A stretch of 64,000 nt of DNA from Subdoligranulum variabile (GCF_025152575.1 NZ_CP102293.1:2604001-2668000), one strand, 5' to 3'; positions 8,705 through 16,903 are shown, counted from the stretch's first letter. The notes: generated by a model not told the origin, from the sequence alone. Numbers and translations: made by a program.

Positions 8705-8731
8705 CTCCTTGCAGTTACTGCAAGGAGTATA
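8705..8731 (-). promoter_or_regulatory. palindrome covering the leader and ribosome binding site of the ferredoxin gene
   Basis: A 10-bp inverted repeat CTCCTTGCAG-TTA-CTGCAAGGAG (8705-8727) abuts a minus-strand -10-like TATACT (8731-8726). One arm contains the AGGAG of the Shine-Dalgarno sequence. It could be a DNA operator or an RNA hairpin hiding the ribosome binding site. The dyad is MerR-operator-like in size, but no clear -35 is seen. The 8732-8985 gap shows no gene. Confidence 0.45.
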
Positions 8732-8985
8732 CCGGAAAAGAATCCGCTTTACCGTGATGAGGTCACCGAACGTTGTGAGGCAGATGCCTAATTAAATCTC
8801 TGGTTCCGAAAAAATCCTGAAACATTGCACCAGGAGTGATCAGCGCACACTTGTTCGCATGCATCTAGAAGGTAATCCGATTTTCACCTTACTTCATCTA
8901 AAAAAGAAAATATCTTGTGAAGAACCTGCATAGTATTGGCTAAAGAAACAGACGAACGTAGGGCACGAAGAAACGGAGTCCAATT

Positions 8986-9108
8986 ATGAATGTACAGTAT
9001 GTTACGGTTGTGTTCTCAACAGAAAAGGGAGCTCGAACGCTGGAGGAATGTTTGGAGCAACTGTTGTGCAACTTGGATCTTGAGAAAATAGAGAAAAAAG
9101 ATGCATGA
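8986..9108 (+). CDS. small protein upstream of the serine recombinase fragment
   Basis: A 40-aa ORF (MNVQYVTVVFSTEKGART...) whose stop overlaps the start of the recombinase by ATGA, suggesting translational coupling. ACGGAG lies upstream of the ATG. No domain is recognised. The position suggests a recombinase-associated small protein of an older mobile element. Confidence 0.5.
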   Translation: MNVQYVTVVFSTEKGARTLEECLEQLLCNLDLEKIEKKDA

Positions 9109-9437
9109 GACAAGGCAATAAGCGAGTGCTGACCGGTTTTGCACAGGAGGCTGCCATTTACCTAAGACTGTCCGCCGCCGACGGTCCTGCCGCTGAGTCG
9201 GACTCTATACAAAATCAGCGTTCCTTCCTTCGGGAATGGGCACAACATCATGACATTACTATTGCCCGGGAATTTGTGGACGATGGCCACACCGGCACAG
9301 ACTTTGCGCGTCCCGGTTTTCAGGAACTGAGTCAATGCCTGATGGATGGCAGCGTGCGCTGCGTCATCGTCAAGGATTATTGTGCGATAATAGGACTAAA
9401 TCAGAAAGACCTTGAAAACCAAGGCATTCTGGCTTAG
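9105..9437 (+). pseudogene. serine recombinase, N-terminal fragment
   Basis: Residues 15-91 form a resolvase catalytic domain start: AIYLRLSAADG with the nucleophile Ser at about 23, QNQRSFLREWAQ, FVDDGHTGTDFARPGF, and VIVKD. Intact relatives continue VIVKDLSRFGRDY. Here the frame changes after KD into an unrelated tail and stops at 110 residues, against ~500-600 for the family. The break coincides with the start of the nested inverted repeats at 9375, which I read as the ICE left end. The rest of the gene should lie past the right end of the ICE, outside the window. Confidence 0.75.
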
Positions 9438-9481
9438 TCCCTTCTTTTTTTGACCGAAAACAAAGGACTTTCACAATAATC
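9375..9481. repeat. nested inverted repeats at the proposed ICE left end, with an internal terminator
   Basis: Outer arms GATTATTGTG (9375-9384) and CACAATAATC (9472-9481) are perfect reverse complements. Inside, GGACTAA (9393-9399) pairs with TTAGTCC (9434-9440), then CAGAA with TTCTG, then CCTTG with CAAGG. A CTTCTTTTTTT run follows, so this is also a terminator that blocks read-through into the element. The recombinase frame diverges exactly at the outer arm. Confidence 0.6.
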
Positions 9482-9530
9482 AAGCAAGCCGGAGGGTGCC
9501 GCTGCACACTTCCGGCAGAAGGAGGATATA

Positions 9531-9839
9531 GTGGGTGCTATCAAAGTCTTCTTGAAGGAGGTTGTGCTGCCAATCGCGCTTGCGTTCTGTCTTGCGTCAT
9601 TTCTCAAGCCGATCTATATGCCTGACGGCGTATGCGACTACTTCCTAATGTGGATCTGCGTCGGCTTGCCATTCGGCATCCGGAGGATGTGCCTCTGGCT
9701 CGTTCCAAGCGGTTACGGCATCTCCGGCTCAGTCGGCATCTTCGCATTGAACTTAATCATAGGCGGTCTTATCGGAGGACTCGCCTTCTTCATCGGGCTG
9801 CTGCTCGGTGTCATTCATACCATCCGAGAAATCATCTGA
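9531..9839 (+). CDS. small integral membrane protein of the ICE (DUF6050-like)
   Basis: This 102-aa protein starts at GTG with GGAGG six bases upstream. It has three hydrophobic segments (about 8-26, 38-55 and 65-92) and a short acidic/amide end. Proteins of this type are frequent as the first gene of CTn/Tn1549-like elements. The function is unknown. It is followed by a strong terminator, so it is a separate transcription unit. Confidence 0.6.
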   Translation: MGAIKVFLKEVVLPIALAFCLASFLKPIYMPDGVCDYFLMWICVGLPFGIRRMCLWLVPSGYGISGSVGIFALNLIIGGLIGGLAFFIGLLLGVIHTIREII

Positions 9840-9854
9840 ACTACATCGTAAACG

Positions 9855-9908
9855 AAGAGGGTTTGTTTCTTCTCCAATTTGGAGTAAGAAGCAAACCCTC
9901 TTTTTTTG
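9855..9908 (+). terminator. rho-independent terminator
   Basis: Stem AGAGGGTTTG...CAAACCCTCT, extended internally by CTCCAA/TTGGAG, followed by T7. Confidence 0.85.
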
Positions 9909-9965
9909 TTGCCCAAAAGCCGGAATATTTGCTGGCGATGCGGCGAAAGAAAGGAGTTTTTAAGC

Positions 9966-10214
9966 ATGAAACGCATGACAGCCGGTGATCTGCAAGCACT
10001 GGAATTACTGATGCAGACCACACCCGGCTTTGAGCATTTTGACAGCGGCGCGGATGGCATTCTCCCTGAGTGCCGAAGCTGCCGCTTTCATCGTCCCTTC
10101 TGGAAATATCAGTCCTGCGTGTTTGCAGAGTGTCCCTACTGCAGCAATCCCGTTTCAACCCTCAAAAATCAAAGTGGCACATCTGATGCCGGAAAGGAAG
10201 CCAGTCATGGATAA
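9966..10214 (+). CDS. hypothetical protein with zinc-ribbon-like cysteines
   Basis: An 82-aa protein starting at an ATG with AAAGGAG upstream. Cysteines at CRSCRFH and CVFAECPYC suggest a metal-binding ribbon. No family is recognised. Its end overlaps the start of the antirepressor gene by 8 bases, so the two are co-translated. Confidence 0.55.
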   Translation: MKRMTAGDLQALELLMQTTPGFEHFDSGADGILPECRSCRFHRPFWKYQSCVFAECPYCSNPVSTLKNQSGTSDAGKEASHG

Positions 10215-10986
10215 CAAAATTGAAATCTTCAAGAACGAACAGTTCGGTGAGGTGCGGACGATCCTCATCGGTGGTGAACCGTGGTTTGTTGCGGTTGATG
10301 TGTGCAATGCCCTTGATATTGGGAATCCGTCGCAAGCTATTTCAAAGCTCGACGATGACGAAAAAGTGACCCTCACTACTAATGAGGGTCACTCCGGAAA
10401 GCTGGGCGGCGCTCAAATGCTGAATGTAATCAGCGAAGCAGGACTCTATTCGCTTATTTTGAAAAGCCGCAAGCCCGAAGCCAAAGCCTTCAAACGCTGG
10501 ATCACACATGAGGTCATTCCCACCATCCGCAAAACCGGTGGATACATGACAGACTCCCTTCTGGAACGCATTCAGAAGGAACCGGCGGTCATCATGGAGT
10601 TCGCTCAGGCGTTGATTCTGGAAAAGAATCGCGTGAAGGCTCTTGAGTGTGAGCTGAACACGGCAAAGCCCAAAGCCGATTACTACGACGCCTTCATCAA
10701 TCCGGATGACTGCACCAATATCCGAACGACGGCGAAGGAACTGAAAATCCCGGAGCGCAAGTTCGTTCAGTTCCTTCTCAGAGAGAAGTACCTGTTTCGC
10801 TCTCCCTCCGGTCAGCTTCTTCCCTACAACAAGGACAGCAATGCCGGACTGTTCATCGTCCGCGATTTTGTGACGTACTGCTACACCGGTTCTCAGACCT
10901 ACTTCACGCCGAAGGGCAAGGAGGTCGTCCGAATGAAGTTCCAGAAGAAGTGCGGTGAAGAGCTGCTTCCCAAGATGGCAAGGTGA
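10207..10986 (+). CDS. phage-type antirepressor (Bro-N and KilA-C/ANT domains)
   Basis: This 259-aa protein has a Bro-N domain at about 1-105 (GEPWFVAVDVCNALDI, GLYSLILKSRKPEAKAFKRW) and a C-terminal ANT domain at about 150-255 (TNIRTTAKELKIPERKFVQFLL, YFTPKGKEVV). Such proteins bind DNA and lift repression in phages and ICEs. I chose the ATG at 10207, which has GGAAAGGAAG upstream and begins the domain exactly; an ATG at 10030 is in frame but overlaps the previous gene. It sits at the head of the conjugation operon and may regulate it. Confidence 0.8.
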   Translation: MDNKIEIFKNEQFGEVRTILIGGEPWFVAVDVCNALDIGNPSQAISKLDDDEKVTLTTNEGHSGKLGGAQMLNVISEAGLYSLILKSRKPEAKAFKRWITHEVIPTIRKTGGYMTDSLLERIQKEPAVIMEFAQALILEKNRVKALECELNTAKPKADYYDAFINPDDCTNIRTTAKELKIPERKFVQFLLREKYLFRSPSGQLLPYNKDSNAGLFIVRDFVTYCYTGSQTYFTPKGKEVVRMKFQKKCGEELLPKMAR

Positions 10987-10991
10987 TTTTC

Positions 10992-11888
10992 GTGGCAGTC
11001 TATCGCGTAAACAAGAATCGTAGCTATACCGTCATGGCGAACTTCCACCTTCGAGACAAGAGCCTGTCACTCAAGGCAGTCGGTCTTCTCTCAAAGATGC
11101 TCTCGTTCAATGATGGCTGGAAGTTCTCAACCAAGGGGCTTTCTGCAATCTGCAAGGAAGGTCCGGATGCCATTCTCTCCGCGCTCCGTGAGCTTGAAAA
11201 GCACGGCTACCTTGTCCGGCACCGGCAGAGAGACGGTAAAGGCAGGATGAGCTGCACAATCTTTGAGATATACGAAGAGCCGCAGGAGTCCACGCCAGAA
11301 CGGGAAAAGCCACACACGGAAAATCCATGTGTGGAGAAGCCAGATGTGGATAATCCACGCGGGGATAAGTCCGCACAAATAAATACTGATCAAGTAATTA
11401 CCCAAGAAAGAAATACTCTCTCAAAGAACTATCAATCCATCAATCTTGATGGGATGGACAGGATGGATGAGCGAAGCGAGTATGAAGAGATTATCAAAGA
11501 GAATCTTGACTACGACATTCTCTGTCAGGATCCGAAGTTCGATAAAGACCGCTTCCGGGAGATCATGGACATCATGCTGGATGCCGTCTGCTCTACCGCT
11601 ACGACCATCCGTATCAATGGCGAGGATATGCCGCAGCAAGTGGTTAAGTCCCGCTTTCTCAAGCTGAATAGCAGCCACATAGAGTACGTTCTGGAAGCAA
11701 TGAACAAGAACCCGTCAGACATCCGTAATATCCGGGCGTACCTGTTGACCGCTCTGTATAACGCCTCTCTGACGATAGACAATTACTACTCCGCGCTCGT
11801 CAATCATGATTTCTACGGGCAGGACAGATCGGCAGGGTCAAAGAAGCCGAAGACCTACGATTATAGCCTTTGTGAAGACACTCTTTAA
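10992..11888 (+). CDS. helix-turn-helix protein with DUF6017-like C-terminus
   Basis: This 298-aa protein begins with a replication-initiator-like winged helix (NFHLRDKSLSLKAVGLLSKM ... LSALRELEKHGYLVRHRQRDGKG). A Pro/Glu-rich linker follows at about 95-130 with repeated HTENP, DVDNP and NPRGDK segments, then an alpha-helical C-terminus. Genes of this type stand before the T4SS cluster in many CTn elements and are thought to act in element DNA processing or regulation. GTG at 10992 has AAGG at good spacing; GTG at 10983 is an alternative. The 129-bp gap after it holds only tiny ORFs. Confidence 0.65.
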   Translation: MAVYRVNKNRSYTVMANFHLRDKSLSLKAVGLLSKMLSFNDGWKFSTKGLSAICKEGPDAILSALRELEKHGYLVRHRQRDGKGRMSCTIFEIYEEPQESTPEREKPHTENPCVEKPDVDNPRGDKSAQINTDQVITQERNTLSKNYQSINLDGMDRMDERSEYEEIIKENLDYDILCQDPKFDKDRFREIMDIMLDAVCSTATTIRINGEDMPQQVVKSRFLKLNSSHIEYVLEAMNKNPSDIRNIRAYLLTALYNASLTIDNYYSALVNHDFYGQDRSAGSKKPKTYDYSLCEDTL

Positions 11889-12017
11889 TGAATACCATCG
11901 TGAGCAATGCTCGGAAAGGAGGACAGTGTAAATGAAAATCATCTATCGCCGGATTGTGCCGCCTTAGCTGAGGTAGCATTCCCATAATCATTCCAACGAA
12001 AGGAGGTAAACGCCGCA

Positions 12018-12509
12018 ATGCAGGATGAAGTCAACACCAAAGTTGTTGCAATCATGATCAAGGGCGGCAAAATCTCAGCCGAGGTGCTGAAAAAGGCACT
12101 GGACAAGTTCGTGCAGGAGATTGAGAAGGCGCAGAAGCAGATGCAGCAGCCAAAAACCTATCGCGGCAAGCAGTCCATCAAGCATCTGATGAGCCAGAAT
12201 GCCGCCATCTCCAACATTGAAGTGACGGACGGCAACATCAAGTCCTTTGAGCGTACTGCCAGCAAATACGGTCTGGACTTTGCGCTCAAGAAGGACGTTT
12301 CCGTTGAGCCGCCCAGCTATCTTGTCTTCTTCAAGGGACGAGATGTTGATGTGATGACCGCCGCGTTCAAGGAGTTCTCCGCCAAAACCGTCAAGCAGAA
12401 GGAACAGCCGTCCATCCGGCACAAGCTGGATCAGGAGAAAGCTCAGAGCAAGGCGCAGCACAAGGAGAAGGTCAAGGTCAAAACCAAGGATCGGGGTGTG
12501 GAGCTGTGA
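12018..12509 (+). CDS. pcfB: PcfB-family conjugation accessory protein
   Basis: A 163-aa protein matching the PcfB family (DUF3801): a helical start (VNTKVVAIMIKGGKISAEVLKKAL) and the YGLDFALKKD ... YLVFFKGRDVDVMTAAFKEF core. In the enterococcal plasmid pCF10, PcfB works with the coupling protein PcfC to bring DNA to the channel. The stop overlaps the GTG of the coupling protein (GTGA), fitting that partnership. The C-terminus has SIRHKL, a Lys-rich linker and terminal GVEL, a tail shared with four other proteins in this window. Confidence 0.85.
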   Translation: MQDEVNTKVVAIMIKGGKISAEVLKKALDKFVQEIEKAQKQMQQPKTYRGKQSIKHLMSQNAAISNIEVTDGNIKSFERTASKYGLDFALKKDVSVEPPSYLVFFKGRDVDVMTAAFKEFSAKTVKQKEQPSIRHKLDQEKAQSKAQHKEKVKVKTKDRGVEL

Positions 12510-14275
12510 ACAAACCCGATGTGAAGAAGCTCGTTCTTCTGAACCTTCCGTATGTCTTCGCCTTCTACTTTGCAGATAAGATTGCCGCCGTGTTCCGTCT
12601 CGCACCCGGCACAGAGTTCATCGACAAGCTGACAAACGGTTTTGCCGTGTTCGGCACAGCCTTTGCAAATCCGCTGCCCAGCTTTCATCCCGTCGATCTG
12701 CTTATCGGGCTGATTGCCGGTGCGCTGCTCAAGCTGGCAGTCTACGTCAAGGGCAAGAACCGCAAAAAGTTCCGGCAGGGCGAAGAGTACGGCTCTGCAC
12801 GATGGGGCAAACCGGAGGACATCAAGCCGTACATGGACCCGGAGTTTTCCAACAACGTTATCCTGACGCAGACGGAGTTCCTGACCATGAACAGCCGCCC
12901 GAAGCAGCCAAAATACGCCCGCAACAAAAACATCCTTGTCATCGGCGGTTCCGGCTCAGGTAAGACGCGCTTTTTCGTGAAGCCAAACCTGATGCAGATG
13001 CACAGCTCCTATGTGGTCACTGACCCGAAGGGTACGGTGCTGGTAGAGTGCGGCAGGATGCTCGAAAAGGGCGGCTACGTCATCAAGTCGCTGAACACCA
13101 TCAATTTCCGGAAATCCATGCACTACAACCCGTTCAGCTACATCCGCAGCGAGAAGGACATCCTCAAGCTGGTCAATACGATCATCGTCAATACGAAGGG
13201 AGACGGCGATAAGTCCGGCGAAGATTTCTGGGTCAAGGCGGAAAAGCTCTACTACACAGCTCTCATCGGCTACATCTGGTACGAGGCACCCGACCACGAG
13301 AAAAACTTTACTACTCTGCTCGAAATGATCAATGCCTCGGAAGCCAGAGAGGACGATGAGACCTTCAAGAACCCCGTGGATGTCATGTTCGATGAGCTGG
13401 AAGCCTGCGATCCTGACCACTTTGCGGTCAAGCAATACCGCAAATACAAGCTGGCGGCGGGCAAAACCGCTAAGTCGATTTTAATTTCCTGCGGTGCAAG
13501 GCTTGCGCCCTTCGACATCGCAGAGCTGCGGGATCTGATGAGCTACGATGAAATGGAGCTGGACACCATCGGAGACCGAAAGACGGCGCTGTTCGTCATC
13601 ATTTCCGATACCGACGATACCTTCAATTTCGTTGTGGCAATCATGTATTCCCAGCTCTTCAACCTTCTCTGCGACAAAGCAGATGACGTTTACAACGGAC
13701 GGCTTCCCGTCCATGTGCGCTGTCTGCTGGACGAGTTTGCGAACATCGGTCAAATCCCCAAGTTTGATAAGCTCATCGCAACCATCCGAAGCCGGGAAAT
13801 CTCGGCGTCAATCATCTTGCAGTCCCAGTCTCAGCTCAAGACCATCTACAAGGATGCGGCTGACACCATCACAGGTAACTGCGACTGCACACTTTTTCTT
13901 GGCGGTAAGGAGAAATCCACGCTCAAGGAAATCAGCGAGGTGCTGGGTAAGGAGACAATCGACCTTTACAACACCTCAGAAACCCGTTCCAACAACAACT
14001 CCTATGGCTTGAATTATCAGAAAACCGGCAAGGAACTGATGTCTCAGGATGAGATCGCCGTCATGGACGGAGCAAAGTGTATTTTGCAGCTTCGAGGCGT
14101 GAGACCTTTTCTCAGTAACAAATACGACATTACGAAGCATCCAAAGTACCGGCAGCTCTCCGACTATAACAAGCGGAACGTCTTTGACATCGAGAAGTAC
14201 CGGCAGCACAAGCTGGTAGTCAAGCCCGATGACACATTCGACCTCTATGATATGGGCGAGGTCGATGCAGATTAA
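12506..14275 (+). CDS. VirD4/TraG-family type IV coupling protein
   Basis: A 589-aa ATPase that docks relaxosome and substrates to the conjugation channel. Hydrophobic segments lie within the first ~80 residues. Walker A GGSGSGKT is near 147-154. The typical coupling-protein block YVVTDPKGTV follows, and Walker B-like LLDEFANIG and ILQSQSQLKTIY are in the second half. All motifs are intact. The start is the GTG overlapping pcfB. It is followed by a structured terminator (14275-14353) separating it from the pilin-like genes. Confidence 0.92.
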   Translation: MNKPDVKKLVLLNLPYVFAFYFADKIAAVFRLAPGTEFIDKLTNGFAVFGTAFANPLPSFHPVDLLIGLIAGALLKLAVYVKGKNRKKFRQGEEYGSARWGKPEDIKPYMDPEFSNNVILTQTEFLTMNSRPKQPKYARNKNILVIGGSGSGKTRFFVKPNLMQMHSSYVVTDPKGTVLVECGRMLEKGGYVIKSLNTINFRKSMHYNPFSYIRSEKDILKLVNTIIVNTKGDGDKSGEDFWVKAEKLYYTALIGYIWYEAPDHEKNFTTLLEMINASEAREDDETFKNPVDVMFDELEACDPDHFAVKQYRKYKLAAGKTAKSILISCGARLAPFDIAELRDLMSYDEMELDTIGDRKTALFVIISDTDDTFNFVVAIMYSQLFNLLCDKADDVYNGRLPVHVRCLLDEFANIGQIPKFDKLIATIRSREISASIILQSQSQLKTIYKDAADTITGNCDCTLFLGGKEKSTLKEISEVLGKETIDLYNTSETRSNNNSYGLNYQKTGKELMSQDEIAVMDGAKCILQLRGVRPFLSNKYDITKHPKYRQLSDYNKRNVFDIEKYRQHKLVVKPDDTFDLYDMGEVDAD

Positions 14276-14353
14276 AGCCCCGTCGCTGCACTGCGCAGTG
14301 GGTAAAGCCTGATGGCTCATCCCAAAGCAGAACAGCGACGGGGCTTCTTTTTT
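14275..14353 (+). ncRNA. multi-stem structured RNA with terminator, upstream of maff2 (maff-2-motif-like)
   Basis: A 14-bp closing stem (14275-14288 with 14333-14346) encloses two internal hairpins, CACTGCGCAGTG at 14289-14300 and GGG..GCC-TGAT-GGC..CCC. T8 follows. The three-way-junction shape is more elaborate than a plain terminator. Structured RNAs named maff-2 have been described upstream of Maff2 genes, and position and shape fit, but I compare from memory only. It may attenuate read-through from virD4. Confidence 0.55.
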
Positions 14354-14409
14354 TATGCCCATTTTCAAAAATACACACTCAACTTTCATCGATTCAAGGA
14401 GGAAAATCT

Positions 14410-14625
14410 ATGGCTTTTATCAATCAGGCTGTCACGGTTCTTCAGACGCTCGTTATCGCCCTCGGCGCAGGTCTCGCAGTGTGGGGTGTTGTCAACCTCA
14501 TGGAAGGCTACGGCAACGACAACCCCGGCGCCAAGTCTCAGGGCATCAAGCAGCTCATGGCTGGCGGTGGTGTGGTGCTGATCGGTACGACCCTCATCCC
14601 TCTGCTCTCCGGTCTGTTCGGTTAA
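14410..14625 (+). CDS. Maff2-family small membrane protein, copy 1
   Basis: A 71-aa protein with two hydrophobic helices (about 8-30 and 50-70) around a polar loop containing EGYGNDNPGAKSQGIKQ. Members are always next to VirD4/VirB6 genes in CTn elements. Their size and two-helix form resemble VirB2/TrbC pilins, a role I infer rather than see. AAGGAGG precedes the ATG. The protein is identical to the copy at 14720, but the genes differ at about 15 synonymous sites. Confidence 0.85.
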   Translation: MAFINQAVTVLQTLVIALGAGLAVWGVVNLMEGYGNDNPGAKSQGIKQLMAGGGVVLIGTTLIPLLSGLFG

Positions 14626-14653
14626 TCCGGCAGCCACGCAGAAGTAACCATCG

Positions 14654-14681
14654 GGGCGGGTGCCGGAAAAGGCACTCGCCC
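14654..14681 (+). other. hairpin between the two maff2 copies
   Basis: GGGCGGGTGCC (14654-14664) pairs with GGCACTCGCCC (14671-14681) around a GGAAAA loop, with one G-U pair. There is no T tract, so it is more likely an mRNA processing or stability element than a terminator. Confidence 0.5.
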
Positions 14682-14719
14682 TTCACAATTCACCAACGAT
14701 TTAAGGAGGAAATTCAAGT

Positions 14720-14935
14720 ATGGCATTTATCAATCAGGCAGTTACGGTTCTCCAGACGCTTGTTATCGCCCTCGGTGCAGGTCTTGCGGTGTGGGGAGTT
14801 GTCAACCTCATGGAAGGCTACGGCAACGACAACCCCGGCGCTAAGTCTCAGGGCATCAAGCAGCTCATGGCTGGCGGCGGTGTGGTGCTGATCGGCACGA
14901 CCCTCATCCCCCTGCTCTCCGGTTTGTTCGGCTAA
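14720..14935 (+). CDS. Maff2-family small membrane protein, copy 2
   Basis: It encodes exactly the same 71 residues as the gene at 14410, with its own TTAAGGAGG ribosome binding site. The differences are third-position changes (for example GCT to GCA, GTC to GTT) plus one CTG to TTG Leu change. Identical product with diverged codons indicates an old duplication under strong selection on the protein, as expected for a highly expressed structural subunit. Confidence 0.85.
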   Translation: MAFINQAVTVLQTLVIALGAGLAVWGVVNLMEGYGNDNPGAKSQGIKQLMAGGGVVLIGTTLIPLLSGLFG

Positions 14936-14974
14936 TCCACGGCAAGCCCAGCTTAACCGAAGGGTGGTGAAATA

Positions 14975-15844
14975 TTGGGCAGCATTTTAGAAAAGATCGA
15001 ACAGGCTCTCAAGGATATGCTGATCGGATGGATCGAGAGCAACCTGACCAATATGTTCACCGATGTCAATGAGAAGGTAGGAACGATTGCCGCCGAGGTC
15101 GGACAAACCCCGTCCGGCTGGAACGGCGGCGTGTACCAGATGATCCGGGGACTATCCGAAAACGTGATAGTACCCATCGCTGGTATCATCATCACCTTCG
15201 TTTTGTGCTACGAACTGATCTCCATGATCACCGAGAAAAACAACCTTCACGACATGGACACATGGATGTTCTTCAAGTGGTTTTTCAAGGCGGCTGTGGC
15301 GATCTACCTCGTGACGCATACGTTTGACATCGTGATGGCAGTATTCGACATCGGGCAGAACGTGGTTTCTGGTGCAGCCGGAGTCATCCACGGCAACACC
15401 AGCATTGATATTGATTCGACGATTGCGCAGATGCGTACCGGCATGGAGAACATGGGTGTCGGAGAACTGCTCGGACTGTCGATAGAAACGCTCCTGATCA
15501 GCTTGTGCCTCAAAATCATGGCGATCCTCATTACGGTTATCCTCTACGGGCGCATGATTGAGATTTACTGCACCGTGAGCATCGCGCCTATTCCCATCGC
15601 AACCATGAGCAACCGCGAATGGGGCAGCATCGGCACGAACTATCTGAAAGGCTTGTTCGCTTTGGCATTTCAGGGCTTTCTCATCATGGTCTGCGTCGGC
15701 ATCTATGCGGTGCTGATCAACGGCATGATTATTGCAGACAACATTCACTCGGCTCTGTTCTCTGTGGCGGCGTACACGGTCATTCTGTGTTTCTCGCTGT
15801 TCAAGACCGGAAGCCTCGCAAAATCCATTTTCCATGCGCACTAA
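14975..15844 (+). CDS. VirB6/TrbL-like conjugation membrane protein
   Basis: A 289-aa polytopic protein with about six membrane segments (near 62-85, 105-125, 165-190, 195-215, 225-250 and 255-275). Small loops and an amphipathic N-terminal helix (LEKIEQALKDMLIGWIESNL) match the VirB6/TrbL subunit that lines the inner-membrane channel. The start is a TTG with GGGTGG upstream. It sits between Maff2 and PrgI/VirB4 in the canonical order for Tn1549-like elements. Confidence 0.8.
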   Translation: MGSILEKIEQALKDMLIGWIESNLTNMFTDVNEKVGTIAAEVGQTPSGWNGGVYQMIRGLSENVIVPIAGIIITFVLCYELISMITEKNNLHDMDTWMFFKWFFKAAVAIYLVTHTFDIVMAVFDIGQNVVSGAAGVIHGNTSIDIDSTIAQMRTGMENMGVGELLGLSIETLLISLCLKIMAILITVILYGRMIEIYCTVSIAPIPIATMSNREWGSIGTNYLKGLFALAFQGFLIMVCVGIYAVLINGMIIADNIHSALFSVAAYTVILCFSLFKTGSLAKSIFHAH

Positions 15845-15857
15845 GGAGGTCGGCAGC

Positions 15858-16427
15858 ATGAAGAAGTACAGCATCATCTACGCCGATCCCCCTTGGGCGT
15901 ATCGGACTTACTCCAAGAAGGGACAGGGACGGTCGGCAGAAAGCCATTATCCGACGATGTGCATTGAAGACATCAAGGCACTTCCGGTCGGTGAGCTTGC
16001 CGCCAAGGACTGCGCTCTGTCCCTCTGGATCACGTTCCCGTGCCTCTGTGAAGCACTCGAAGTGCTGACGGCATGGGGCTTTTCTTATAAGACCGTGGCT
16101 TTTGTATGGGTGAAGCAAAACCGCAAGAACGATGACCTCTTCACCGGCATGGGGTATTGGACAAGGGCAAACGCGGAAATCTGCATCCTTGCCACGAAGG
16201 GACATCCGAAGCGAGTTGACGCCGGTGTGCGTCAGGTCATCCTCAGCCACATCGAAGAGCATTCCAAAAAGCCGGATGAGGCGCGGGAACGCATTGTTCG
16301 GCTCATGGGAGACCTTCCCCGCGTAGAGCTTTTTGCCCGTCAGTCTCCCGAAGGCTGGGACGTTTGGGGCAACGAGGTCGAATGCACGGCACATCTTCCA
16401 ATGGAGGAAACACCATGCTGCGGCTAA
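15858..16427 (+). CDS. MT-A70-family adenine methyltransferase
   Basis: A 189-aa N6-adenine methyltransferase with catalytic DPPW at residues 10-13 (IIYADPPWAYRTY) and typical KTVAFVWVKQN and TKGHPKRVD segments. Related phage and ICE enzymes methylate DNA without a partner nuclease and protect incoming DNA from restriction. The ATG at 15858 has AAGGAGGT upstream. Its end overlaps the next gene by 13 bases. Its place inside a T4SS operon suggests modification of element DNA around transfer. Confidence 0.85.
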   Translation: MKKYSIIYADPPWAYRTYSKKGQGRSAESHYPTMCIEDIKALPVGELAAKDCALSLWITFPCLCEALEVLTAWGFSYKTVAFVWVKQNRKNDDLFTGMGYWTRANAEICILATKGHPKRVDAGVRQVILSHIEEHSKKPDEARERIVRLMGDLPRVELFARQSPEGWDVWGNEVECTAHLPMEETPCCG

Positions 16428-16903
16428 GACCTATCTCTCTTCGAGACGCCAACGAGTATGTCCGGAAGTATCACCGGCATCATAAGCCGGTTGCCGGTCA
16501 CAAGTTTTCCATCGGCTGTGAAGCAGACGGTGAGCTGGTCGGTGTAATCATCGTCGGGCGTCCCGTCAGCCGGTATCTGGATGACGGCTTCACATTGGAG
16601 GTTACAAGGCTATGCACCAACGGGGCGAAGAACGCTTGCAGCTTTCTCTACGGCGCGGCGGCAAGAGCTGCTGCGGCTATGGGCTATAAGCGCATCATCA
16701 CCTACACGCTGGAAAGCGAAAACGGTGCAAGCCTTCGTGCTTCCGGCTGGATCTGTCAAGGCAAAGCGGGTGGGCTTCGCTGGACAGGCAAGCGTCAGCC
16801 GAAGGAGGATCAATATCCCGCACAAATGAAGCTGCGCTATGAAAAGCAGCTTAGAAAGGAGGAAACAGTCAATGGCATTTGTTCCGGTCCCGAAGGATCT
16901 TAA
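16415..16903 (+). CDS. XF1762-family / GNAT-like protein
   Basis: A 162-aa protein (LRLRPISLRDANEYVRKYHRHH ... HKFSIGCEADGELVGVIIVGRPVSR ... LEVTRLCTNGAKNACSFLYGAA) recognised as the XF1762 type that accompanies MT-A70 methyltransferases in mobile elements. The fold looks GNAT-like, but a canonical acetyl-CoA loop is not clear. The start overlaps the methyltransferase end and the end overlaps prgI, so it is co-translated. Substrate unknown. Confidence 0.7.
   Translation: MLRLRPISLRDANEYVRKYHRHHKPVAGHKFSIGCEADGELVGVIIVGRPVSRYLDDGFTLEVTRLCTNGAKNACSFLYGAAARAAAAMGYKRIITYTLESENGASLRASGWICQGKAGGLRWTGKRQPKEDQYPAQMKLRYEKQLRKEETVNGICSGPEGS

Noticed and set aside
8732..8985. Hidden gene or RNA in the gap before the recombinase fragment
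   Set aside because: No open frame with a start signal, no strong stem and no promoter with proper spacing was found.
14410..14935. Maff2 duplication as an assembly error
   Set aside because: The two copies differ at many synonymous positions and in flanking sequence, so both are real.
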